Part shown: one piece after another, positions 6,042 through 12,834 of the stretch
How the letters are laid out: each line of letters begins with the position of its first letter
How positions within the stretch are numbered: the stretch's first letter is position 1
Origin: Methylococcaceae bacterium
GTDB taxonomy: Bacteria; Pseudomonadota; Gammaproteobacteria; Methylococcales; Methylococcaceae
Direction of reading: 5' to 3'
NCBI GenBank assembly: GCA_005792805.1
Contig: SXQV01000119.1
Span: 1 to 13,608, forward strand
Length of the DNA stretch: 13,608 bases
Notes under the pieces: generated by a model
Told to the model about the DNA's origin: nothing
The model's input: the letters and a program-made list of their open reading frames with translations, nothing else
Databases searched by the model: none
Position numbers and translations under genes: made by a program

Positions 6042-7916
6042 ATGTTTTTCACCGATAGATTTGATGTCATCGTGGTGGGTGGGGGTCATGCTGGAACTGA
6101 GGCGGCGATGGCGGCGGCTCGCGCTGGTTGCCGTACTCTGTTGCTGACGCAAAATATCGAGACGCTTGGGCAAATGAGCTGTAATCCCGCGATTGGTGGG
6201 ATCGGCAAGGGGCATCTGGTGAAAGAAATCGATGCCCTGGGTGGGTTGATGGCAGCGGCGGCTGATCGGGCTGGCATACACTTTCGGATACTGAACGCCA
6301 GTAAGGGGCCGGCGGTGCGTGCCACCCGCGCCCAGGCTGATCGGTCTCTGTATCGGGCGACTGTGCGCCAGGCGCTTGAGGGGCAGTCCAACCTCAGGCT
6401 GTTTCAGCAGTCGGTGGCGGATCTGATTATCGAAAATCACCGCGTAGCCGGGGTGGTTACTGAAGTTGGGCTGCGCTTTGCGGCTTCTTGTGTGGTGCTG
6501 ACCGTGGGGACCTTTCTCGCTGGCCGCATCCATATTGGCCTGGATAACTACGAGGGTGGACGCATGGGGGACCCTCCTTCGAACGAGCTTGCTTCGCGCC
6601 TTCGTGATATGGCTTTCCGCGTGGGGCGCCTGAAAACGGGGACCCCGCCGCGGATTGATGGCCGATCCCTCGATTGGTCGGCGATGACCGAGCAGCCCGG
6701 TGACGTACCTGTCCCGGTGTTCTCTTTTTTGGGTGGGCGGGACGATCATCCGCCCCAGATTTCTTGTTATATCACCCGCACTAACGAGCAGACCCATGAC
6801 ATCATCCGCTCCGGGCTGGATCGGTCCCCGATGTACGCTGGCGTTATCGAGGGGGTCGGGCCGCGGTACTGTCCCTCCATCGAGGACAAGGTAGTTCGGT
6901 TCGCGGACAAGGATTCGCACCAGATTTTCGTTGAGCCTGAAGGACTCAACACCCGGGAAATCTATCCCAACGGACTTTCGACCAGCCTGCCTTTCGATGT
7001 TCAGTATCGTGCTATCCGGTCGATCAAAGGGTTTGAGAGTGCTCATATCACCCGGCCGGGGTATGCGATTGAGTATGACTACTTTGATCCCCTTGACCTC
7101 CATGCCTCCCTTGAGACCAAGCCCTTGCCGGGCTTGTTCTTTGCTGGCCAGATCAATGGTACGACCGGGTATGAAGAGGCGGCGGCGCAGGGATTGGTTG
7201 CGGGCATCAACGCGGCTCTATTGGCTCAGGGGCACCAATCGTGGTCGCCAGGTCGGAGCGAAGCCTATATCGGAGTGATGATTGATGATCTGATTACGCG
7301 GGGAACGATCGAGCCTTATCGAATGTTCACGAGCCGGGCCGAATATCGGCTGCTCCTTCGGGAAGACAATGCGGATAGCCGCTTGACGCCAGTGGGTCGT
7401 GAGTTGGGTTTGGTGGATGATGTCCGGTGGGCGGCTTTCGAGGCAAAGCAGTCATCCGTTGAGGCCCTTAAGTTATCGTTGAGCGCACGTCTGGTGCGAC
7501 CGAATTCACCCGAAGCCTTGAGGGTGGAGCCGGTTCTCAGTGCCCCGATCAGCCGGGAAGTCAGTCTGCTAGACCTTATTCGGCGTCCCGAGTTGCGTGT
7601 TGATCATGTGCTGGCGTTTTGCCCTGACTTGCCGAATTCACTGGATGGGCAGGTGCTGGAGCAGGTGGAGATTCAGGCCAAGTATCAGGGCTACATTGAT
7701 CGACAGCAGGCCGAAATTGATCGTCTGCAGCGTTACGATCACTGGCGGCTTCCCGAGTGGATGGATTATTCGGGTGTGAGTGGTCTCTCGAATGAAGTTC
7801 GCGAAAAGCTCGGGTCGCAACGGCCTGAAACTGTAGGGCAGGCTTCGCGGATTCCGGGTATCACCCCGGCGGCTGTTTCCTTGCTGCTGGTTCATCTAAA
7901 GAAGAAAAGCGCATGA
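6042..7916 (+). CDS. mnmG: tRNA uridine-5-carboxymethylaminomethyl enzyme MnmG (GidA)
   Basis: With its partner MnmE, this FAD-dependent enzyme places the (carboxymethyl)aminomethyl group on C5 of wobble uridine 34 in several tRNAs. The 624 residues run collinear with E. coli MnmG. The N-terminal dinucleotide-binding GGGHAG is at 13-18. The two conserved redox-type cysteines are present at Cys47 (SCNPAIGG) and Cys277 (RYCPSIEDK). FAGQINGTTGYEEAAAQG is intact, and the C-terminal helical MnmE-contact domain ends in LLVHLKKKSA. The ATG at 6042 gives MFFTDRFDVIVVGGG, matching the E. coli N-terminus; a GTG at 6024 would add six residues. The leader is T-rich with no Shine-Dalgarno. mnmE is not beside it, since the upstream gene is the divergent dacA. 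It overlaps rsmG by ATGA. Confidence 0.97.
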   Translation: MFFTDRFDVIVVGGGHAGTEAAMAAARAGCRTLLLTQNIETLGQMSCNPAIGGIGKGHLVKEIDALGGLMAAAADRAGIHFRILNASKGPAVRATRAQADRSLYRATVRQALEGQSNLRLFQQSVADLIIENHRVAGVVTEVGLRFAASCVVLTVGTFLAGRIHIGLDNYEGGRMGDPPSNELASRLRDMAFRVGRLKTGTPPRIDGRSLDWSAMTEQPGDVPVPVFSFLGGRDDHPPQISCYITRTNEQTHDIIRSGLDRSPMYAGVIEGVGPRYCPSIEDKVVRFADKDSHQIFVEPEGLNTREIYPNGLSTSLPFDVQYRAIRSIKGFESAHITRPGYAIEYDYFDPLDLHASLETKPLPGLFFAGQINGTTGYEEAAAQGLVAGINAALLAQGHQSWSPGRSEAYIGVMIDDLITRGTIEPYRMFTSRAEYRLLLREDNADSRLTPVGRELGLVDDVRWAAFEAKQSSVEALKLSLSARLVRPNSPEALRVEPVLSAPISREVSLLDLIRRPELRVDHVLAFCPDLPNSLDGQVLEQVEIQAKYQGYIDRQQAEIDRLQRYDHWRLPEWMDYSGVSGLSNEVREKLGSQRPETVGQASRIPGITPAAVSLLLVHLKKKSA

Positions 7917-8545
7917 CTGTTGGCCAGGCATTGACGGATCGGTTGCTGGGCGGTTTGGATATTTTGCGGCTGTCCGCGACTTCCGGGCAGGTCGAGTCCT
8001 TGATCCGCTTTCTGATGTTGATTCAGAAGTGGGGAAAGGCTTACAACCTCACGGCCATCCGGGAAATTTCCGGGGCGATTGATCTTCATTTGCTGGACAG
8101 TCTGACGGTCAGCCCATTCCTCTGCGGGGATAGGGTGCTTGATGTGGGGACGGGGGCCGGATTGCCGGGAATCCCCCTGGCCATAACAAATCCTGATAGG
8201 CAGTTTGTTTTGCTTGATAGCAGCGCCAAGAAAATCCGCTTTGTCCGGCATGCAATTATGGAGTTAGGGTTGGTTAACGTGGAGGCGGTAGCGGCTCGGG
8301 TTGAGGATTATCGGCCAGGGGCCGGTTTCGATACGGTTCTGGCCAGGGCTTTTGCCAGCTTGTCAGATATTCAGTCGATGACGGCTCACTTGTTGAGGTC
8401 CGGTGGCCGAGTTCTGGCGCTGAAAGGGCGTTATCCCCGGGATGAAATAGAGGCCCTTCAGGGGGCGGGCGATGTGCGGGTTCATGCACTCGCCATTCCT
8501 GGTTTGGGTGTCGATCGGCATCTTGTTGAGCTTGAGGCGGGATAG
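7913..8545 (+). CDS. rsmG: 16S rRNA (guanine-527-N7)-methyltransferase RsmG (GidB)
   Basis: RsmG uses S-adenosylmethionine to methylate N7 of G527 in the 530 loop of 16S rRNA; its loss gives low-level streptomycin resistance in several bacteria. The 210 residues match the family. WGKAYNLTAIR (40-50) is the typical N-terminal signature. The SAM-binding glycine motif DVGTGAGLPGIPL lies at 77-89. An acidic strand end (LLDSS) follows, and further on comes ARAFASL, a family motif. The start ATG overlaps the mnmG stop (ATGA), so the two are translationally coupled. parA follows after three bases. Confidence 0.96.
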   Translation: MTVGQALTDRLLGGLDILRLSATSGQVESLIRFLMLIQKWGKAYNLTAIREISGAIDLHLLDSLTVSPFLCGDRVLDVGTGAGLPGIPLAITNPDRQFVLLDSSAKKIRFVRHAIMELGLVNVEAVAARVEDYRPGAGFDTVLARAFASLSDIQSMTAHLLRSGGRVLALKGRYPRDEIEALQGAGDVRVHALAIPGLGVDRHLVELEAG

Positions 8546-8548
8546 CGT

Positions 8549-9313
8549 ATGGGCAAGATTGTGGCTGTGGCCAATCAGAAAGGCGGGGTTGGAAAGACGA
8601 CGACTAGCGTTAACCTGGCGGCCTCTCTGGTTGTTATGGGGTATCGGGTATTGTTGGTCGATCTGGATGCCCAGGGTAATGCCACTATGGGTTGCGGGGT
8701 CGATAAGCATCATCTGGCGAGTTCGGCCTATGAAATTCTGACGGGAAAGGCTTTCATTGGGGATGCCATCGTCAACGTTGATCCTGATGGGCTGGATTTG
8801 TTGCCGGGCAATTCGGATCTGACGGCCGTGCAAGTCGAGCTGGTGGATCGTATTGGTCGGGAGCGGGTGCTGGCGGAGGCGCTGGCGTCCTGTCGCGACG
8901 AGTATCACTTCATTATCATCGACTGTCCGCCTGCGCTAAATATTCTTACGCTAAACGCCTTGGTCGCGGCGGACAGCGTGCTGATTCCGATGCAGTGTGA
9001 GTACTACGCACTGGAGGGGCTCTCCGATCTGGTGGATACCTTGCAGAATGTACAGGAGATGGTGAATCCCGATCTCCATATCGAGGGTCTATTGCGAACC
9101 ATGCATGATGCGCGGAGCCGCCTTGGTGCGGATGTATCGGCGCAGCTTCTGGAGCATTTTGGGCGCGATGTGCTTGATACGATTGTGCCGCGGAATATCC
9201 GTTTGGCGGAGGCGCCCAGTCATGGTCAGTCGATCGTCAAATACGACAAGGGCTCTAAGGGTGCGATAGCCTATCTAGCGCTGGCCGAAGAAATTGTCCG
9301 GCGCAATCAGTGA
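8549..9313 (+). CDS. parA: Chromosome partitioning ATPase ParA (Soj)
   Basis: This is a deviant-Walker ATPase that binds the nucleoid in its ATP state and pulls ParB-parS complexes apart during segregation of replicated origins. The 254-residue length, without an N-terminal HTH domain, marks the chromosomal (Soj) type rather than a P1-plasmid type. Visible motifs are the deviant Walker A KGGVGKTT at 11-18 with signature Lys11 and Lys16, the DLDAQGN strand at 38-44, and Walker B IIIDCPP with Asp125. The C-terminal stretch RNIRLAEAPSHGQSI is typical of Soj. A purine-rich GAGGCGGG at the end of rsmG serves as ribosome-binding site. It precedes parB by 27 bp. Confidence 0.96.
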   Translation: MGKIVAVANQKGGVGKTTTSVNLAASLVVMGYRVLLVDLDAQGNATMGCGVDKHHLASSAYEILTGKAFIGDAIVNVDPDGLDLLPGNSDLTAVQVELVDRIGRERVLAEALASCRDEYHFIIIDCPPALNILTLNALVAADSVLIPMQCEYYALEGLSDLVDTLQNVQEMVNPDLHIEGLLRTMHDARSRLGADVSAQLLEHFGRDVLDTIVPRNIRLAEAPSHGQSIVKYDKGSKGAIAYLALAEEIVRRNQ

Positions 9314-9340
9314 TATCAAATAATACTTACGGTTAACTTC

Positions 9341-10213
9341 ATGTCGGTACCAAAGAAGAGGGGTTTGGGGCGGGGGCTGGATGCGCTTCTGGGCGGGGCA
9401 AAGCTTGAAAGTGCCACTGATCGGTTGAGGGTTATATCTATCGAACGGCTGAAGCCTGGGGCTTTTCAGCCCCGTAAGGAGATCGACTCTGTCAAGCTGC
9501 AAGAGCTTGCCGACTCAATTAGTGCGCAAGGTGTCGTGCAGCCGGTAGTGGCGCGTGAAGTGTCCGTGGATCAGTTTGAGATCATCGCTGGAGAACGGCG
9601 CTGGCGGGCGGCGCAGTTGGCGGGACTGGGTGAAATTCCGGTTATCGTCCGCAAAGTGTCGGATCAGGCGGCTGTGGCGATTGCGCTAATCGAAAACATT
9701 CAGCGTGAAGATTTGAACGCCATGGAGGAGGCGGAGGCGTTAAAGCGTTTGTTGGACGACTATCGTATGACGCATCAACAGTTAGCGGATGCGGTAGGGA
9801 AGTCGCGGGCTACGGTGACCAATCTCCTGCGCCTCAATGAGCTGCATCCCGAGGTCAAGGGCTTGCTTGCGTTGGGTCGAATTGAAATGGGGCATGCGCG
9901 GGCACTTCTGGGACTGGCGATTGATGCTCAGGTGTCGGCGGCATTGCGGGTCATTGATCGGGGGTTGACGGTGAGGGCCACCGAGTCGCTGGTGCAGGAG
10001 CTGCGGGAGGGTAAATCAGTCCAGAAGTCTTCGGTCAGCCTTTCCAAAGATCCAGACATTCGCCGCCTTGAGGGTGATATCTCCGAGCGTATCGGTGCGC
10101 CGGTGATCATTCGGCATGGTAATCGAGGTGCCGGTCAGGTCATCATCAAGTACAGTAGTCTCGATGAGTTGGATGGGGTGCTGGCTCGGTTTCAAAAAGA
10201 CTTTGATCGTTGA
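9341..10213 (+). CDS. parB: Chromosome partitioning protein ParB (Spo0J)
   Basis: This is a CTP-dependent DNA clamp that loads at parS, spreads, and stimulates ParA. The 290 residues show all parts. An N-terminal basic KKRGLGRGLDALLG (5-18) contacts ParA. The ParB/Srx-like nucleotide-binding domain (about 28-125) carries GERRWRAAQLAG at 84-95 and ENIQREDLN at 118-126. A helix-turn-helix at about 144-165 (HQQLADAVGKSRATVTNLL) reads parS. The C-terminal dimerisation segment spans about 235-290. The ATG has only a weak purine stretch upstream. Its stop overlaps the -35 box of the atp promoter. I find no full parS-like palindrome in the window. Confidence 0.96.
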   Translation: MSVPKKRGLGRGLDALLGGAKLESATDRLRVISIERLKPGAFQPRKEIDSVKLQELADSISAQGVVQPVVAREVSVDQFEIIAGERRWRAAQLAGLGEIPVIVRKVSDQAAVAIALIENIQREDLNAMEEAEALKRLLDDYRMTHQQLADAVGKSRATVTNLLRLNELHPEVKGLLALGRIEMGHARALLGLAIDAQVSAALRVIDRGLTVRATESLVQELREGKSVQKSSVSLSKDPDIRRLEGDISERIGAPVIIRHGNRGAGQVIIKYSSLDELDGVLARFQKDFDR

Positions 10214-10238
10214 ACTGTGACGAAGTCGCTGATATGAT
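10210..10238 (+). promoter_or_regulatory. Sigma70-type promoter for the atp operon
   Basis: The -35 element TTGAAC (10210-10215) is followed after exactly 17 bp by the -10 element TATGAT (10233-10238). These match consensus at four of six and five of six positions. The predicted start is near 10245, giving a leader of about 20 bases before the atpI ATG. The -35 box overlaps the parB stop codon TGA (10211-10213). It is the best-formed promoter seen in the window and lies where an ATP synthase operon promoter is expected. Confidence 0.75.
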
Positions 10239-10265
10239 GCTACCCTATTTGCTGTAGCAAAACGA

Positions 10266-10643
10266 ATGGCCGCCATGCGGTTTTTTGCTGTCGTGCGCTG
10301 GGTGCTGATGGCTCAGGCGTGGGGTATGTTGCTCCTCGTCTCGTCGGTCTGGTTGGTGTCTGGTCTGGAAAATGCCGGATGGTCTCTGTTGGGTGGGTTG
10401 ATCGCCTTCCTGCCTAACGTGTACTTTTCTTTCAGATTCGGGATGCGCGACGATGGTCGTACGGCAAGGCAGGTGGCCAAGGCTCTGTACGGTGGCGAGG
10501 TTGTCAAGGTGTTGCTGACGGCAGGCCTTTTCGCATTGGCCCTTCAGTTGCCAGGCCTAAGGTTTCTGCCTCTTTTGAGCGGTTTTGTTGTTGTACTGAC
10601 GGTCTTCTGGTTCGCGCTCCTGGTGCGCGGCTCACATTTGTAA
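10266..10643 (+). CDS. atpI: ATP synthase accessory protein AtpI
   Basis: AtpI is a small inner-membrane protein that helps assemble the c-ring of the F1Fo ATP synthase; it is not part of the finished enzyme, and a role in Mg2+ supply has also been proposed. The 125 residues contain four hydrophobic segments at about 12-33, 36-56, 78-96 and 100-121. A basic cytoplasmic loop (RFGMRDDGRTARQVAK) joins the second and third. The sequence FLPNVYFSFRFG is typical of gammaproteobacterial AtpI. Sequence conservation in this family is low, so the call rests equally on its place as first gene of the atp operon. No strong Shine-Dalgarno precedes the ATG; an alternative ATG lies three codons downstream. 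Confidence 0.9.
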   Translation: MAAMRFFAVVRWVLMAQAWGMLLLVSSVWLVSGLENAGWSLLGGLIAFLPNVYFSFRFGMRDDGRTARQVAKALYGGEVVKVLLTAGLFALALQLPGLRFLPLLSGFVVVLTVFWFALLVRGSHL

Positions 10644-10657
10644 ACAGGTAACTGAGC

Positions 10658-11431
10658 ATGGCAAGTGAAGCGCACGGTGGTGGAGCTACCGGGTATATTG
10701 TTCACCACTTGACTCCTTTGTCGGTGGGTGAGGGCTTCTGGACGCTACACCTTGATACGCTTTTTATCTCGGCGGTTCTGGGTGGAATCTTCCTCTTGGT
10801 TTTCAAACGTGTTGCCGATAATGCAACGGCGGGCGTGCCGGGGGGTATGCAGAACTTCGCTGAAATGCTGGTGGAGTTCGTTGACACGCAGGTGAAGGAC
10901 GCTTTTCATGGTAAAAGCGCCTTGATTGCACCGTTGTCGCTGAGTATCTTTGTCTGGATCTGGCTCATGAATTTCATGGATTTGATTCCTGTGGACTTGC
11001 TGCCAATGGTGGGGGCTGTTCTGGGGTTGGAGTACCTCAGGGTGGTGCCCAGTACGGACTTGAATGCGACGTTTGGCATGTCAATCTCTGTGTTTCTGCT
11101 GATTATCTTTTACAGCATCAAAATCAAGGGCGGCATTGGTTTCGCGAAGGAGATGCTGCTAAACCCTTTCGGAAAATGGATGATTCCGTTCAACCTGCTG
11201 CTCAAGGTGGTTGAAGAGGTGGCGCGCCCGGTTTCTCTGGCGCTGCGACTCTTCGGCAATATGTATGCGGGTGAGTTGATCTTTATTTTGATCGCATTGC
11301 TGCCTTGGTTCATCCAGCCGATACTGGGCTTCCCTTGGGCGGTGTTTCATATTCTGATCATTACCTTGCAGGCCTTCATTTTCATGGTGTTGACCATCGT
11401 TTATCTGAGTCTGGCGCACGAAGACCACTAA
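10658..11431 (+). CDS. atpB: F1Fo ATP synthase subunit a
   Basis: Subunit a is the membrane stator that forms the two proton half-channels next to the c-ring. The 257-residue protein has an extracytoplasmic N-terminus and five to six hydrophobic helices. The key helix reads RPVSLALRLFGNMYAGE, and Arg197 corresponds to the essential Arg210 of E. coli. The following LIFILIALLPW and C-terminal FMVLTIVYLSLAHEDH segments are typical of the family. An AGGT stands before the ATG, 14 bp after atpI. It is followed by a 42-base spacer that carries the atpE translation signals. Confidence 0.97.
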   Translation: MASEAHGGGATGYIVHHLTPLSVGEGFWTLHLDTLFISAVLGGIFLLVFKRVADNATAGVPGGMQNFAEMLVEFVDTQVKDAFHGKSALIAPLSLSIFVWIWLMNFMDLIPVDLLPMVGAVLGLEYLRVVPSTDLNATFGMSISVFLLIIFYSIKIKGGIGFAKEMLLNPFGKWMIPFNLLLKVVEEVARPVSLALRLFGNMYAGELIFILIALLPWFIQPILGFPWAVFHILIITLQAFIFMVLTIVYLSLAHEDH

Positions 11432-11435
11432 CCGA

Positions 11436-11470
11436 CTTTTTCTTTCAATCACTGCTTGTCCTCCGGAGGA
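11436..11470 (+). promoter_or_regulatory. atpE translation initiation region with palindromic Shine-Dalgarno
   Basis: The atpB-atpE spacer has a pyrimidine-rich stretch (CTTTTTCTTTC) followed by TCCTCCGGAGGA at 11459-11470. This is a perfect 12-base palindrome whose right half, GGAGGA, is the atpE Shine-Dalgarno, three bases before the ATG. The left half mimics the anti-Shine-Dalgarno of 16S rRNA. U-rich enhancers upstream of atpE are known in E. coli, where subunit c must be made in excess. The palindrome may add hairpin or dimer control, which is inference. Confidence 0.6.
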
Positions 11471-11473
11471 ACA

Positions 11474-11746
11474 ATGGAAATCGCATCAATCGCCAATGTA
11501 CAGGGCTTAACCGCTATCGCTGTGGGCATCATTCTCGGCGCCGGCGCACTCGGAACTGCCATTGGCTTCGGTATTCTCGGCGGTAAGTTTCTGGAGGGCG
11601 CGGCTCGCCAGCCTGAGCTGGTTCCGTTGCTGCAGGTTAAGATGTTCATTGTGGCCGGTCTCTTGGACGCCGTCACCATGATCGGTGTTGGTTTGGCGTT
11701 GTTCTTCACTTTTGCCAATCCCTTCCTGTCCGCCCTCAAGGGTTAA
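11474..11746 (+). CDS. atpE: F1Fo ATP synthase subunit c
   Basis: Subunit c is the proteolipid that forms the rotating ring of Fo. The 90 residues make two membrane helices (about 11-36 and 55-84) joined by the polar loop RQPEL at 45-49, which contacts F1. The ion-binding carboxylate is Asp65 in GLLDAVTMIGVG, corresponding to Asp61 of E. coli. I see no sodium-type ligand set, so proton coupling is expected. The ATG at 11474 is chosen over an upstream TTG at 11456 because GGAGGA lies just before it. Codon choice is C-rich and typical of strong expression, in keeping with about ten copies per complex. Confidence 0.97.
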   Translation: MEIASIANVQGLTAIAVGIILGAGALGTAIGFGILGGKFLEGAARQPELVPLLQVKMFIVAGLLDAVTMIGVGLALFFTFANPFLSALKG

Positions 11747-11803
11747 TCGGCCCAGCGAGACCGGATTCCTGAACGGCGAACTGATGACAAAGAGGAAAGC
11801 GCT

Positions 11804-12283
11804 GTGAGTATCAATGCAACATTGATCGGCCAGATGATCACGTTTGCGCTTCTGGTGTGGTTCACCATGAAGTATGTGTGGCCGCCCATCATGCAGGCCC
11901 TTGAGGAGCGTAAGAAAAAAATCTCCGAAGGGCTGGCGGCGGCTGAAAAGGGCCAACATGCCATGGACTTGGCCGAGAAAAGGGCTACAGGCCTGCTGCG
12001 TGAAGCTAAGGATCAGGCGGCCGATATCGTCAGCCTCGCGCAAAAGCGGGCCGGCGAGCTTGTGGAGGACTCTAAGCAATCGGCTAGGGTAGAGGGCGAG
12101 CGTATTGTCACTGCGGCTAAGTCCGAGATTGATCGTGAAATTCAAAAGGCCAAAGAGGGTCTGCGTCAGCAGGTGGCGACTCTGGCGGTGAGTGCGGCAG
12201 AACAAATCCTCAGGCAGGAAGTGGATCGCAGCAAGCACAAGGAAATCATCGATAACCTCGATAAGGCGCTGGGCGAGAAATAA
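11804..12283 (+). CDS. atpF: F1Fo ATP synthase subunit b
   Basis: Subunit b is the peripheral stalk that ties the membrane stator to F1. The 159 residues start with a single membrane helix (about 5-26). An alanine-, lysine- and glutamate-rich helical coiled coil follows to the end. The opening NATLIGQMITFALLVWF and the KYVWPP junction match E. coli b closely, and Arg36 is conserved. The start is GTG, preceded by AGAGGAAA. The gene follows atpE after 57 bp without a terminator, and its TAA shares one base with the atpH ATG (TAATG), which indicates translational coupling. Confidence 0.96.
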   Translation: MSINATLIGQMITFALLVWFTMKYVWPPIMQALEERKKKISEGLAAAEKGQHAMDLAEKRATGLLREAKDQAADIVSLAQKRAGELVEDSKQSARVEGERIVTAAKSEIDREIQKAKEGLRQQVATLAVSAAEQILRQEVDRSKHKEIIDNLDKALGEK

Positions 12284-12819
12284 TGAGCGAATTGATCACA
12301 TTAGCTCGGCCCTACGCGGAGGCGGCGTTCAAGCGCGCCAAAGAGACGGGTTCGACGGGTAAGTGGACGGACCAGTTGTCCTTTCTTTCATCCGTAATGT
12401 CTGATGATCGGATGCGGAAAGCGGTTTCTAATCCCAAGGTTCGGCGGGATGTTCTGGCTCAGTCCTTCTTGGGGTTATGTGAGGGCCAGCTGGATCCAGA
12501 GGGTCAGAATTTTCTGCGGTTACTCATCCAGAATCAGCGCTTGGGTTTGGTGGGTGAAATCGCGGAATTGTTTGGTGAGTATCGGGCGGAAGATGAGGGC
12601 TACGTGGATGTGGACGTTGCGTCAGCGTTCGAGGTCTCTGCCGACGAAAAAAGCAAGCTTTCCAAAACGCTGGATGCAGCCTTGGGTAGAACGTCCAGGC
12701 TGAAAGTCAGCGTCGATAAAAGTCTGATTGGCGGGGTTTATATTCGCGCTGGGGATAGGGTGATCGATGCCTCTGTCCGTGGCCAGATCGAGCGACTGGC
12801 AAAAAGCCTTTGGAATTAA
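12283..12819 (+). CDS. atpH: F1Fo ATP synthase subunit delta
   Basis: Delta sits on top of F1 and links the alpha subunits to the b stalk. The 178-residue product shows the family opening LARPYAEAAFKRAKE. A helical N-terminal domain covers about residues 1-110. A short C-terminal part contains DKSLIGGVYIRAGDRVIDASVRGQ split by a conserved glycine pair, and the protein ends in IERLAKSLWN. It overlaps atpF by one base and is followed by atpA after 15 bp. Confidence 0.95.
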   Translation: MSELITLARPYAEAAFKRAKETGSTGKWTDQLSFLSSVMSDDRMRKAVSNPKVRRDVLAQSFLGLCEGQLDPEGQNFLRLLIQNQRLGLVGEIAELFGEYRAEDEGYVDVDVASAFEVSADEKSKLSKTLDAALGRTSRLKVSVDKSLIGGVYIRAGDRVIDASVRGQIERLAKSLWN

Positions 12820-12834
12820 TGCGAGAAAAGAATT

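Noticed and set aside
5997..7103. Long open frame of 368 codons on the minus strand opposite mnmG
   Set aside because: It lies antisense to a gene with full family similarity, its product is a low-complexity mix of His, Pro and Arg with no recognisable motif, and it has no ribosome-binding site.
9294..9326. Candidate promoter TTGTCC with AT-rich TAATAC before parB
   Set aside because: The spacing to any acceptable -10 box is 19-21 bp, and parB is close enough to parA to share its transcript.
11507..12238. Open frame of 243 codons on the minus strand across atpE and atpF
   Set aside because: It crosses two conserved genes in antisense and has no motif; it is a by-product of codon bias on the coding strand.
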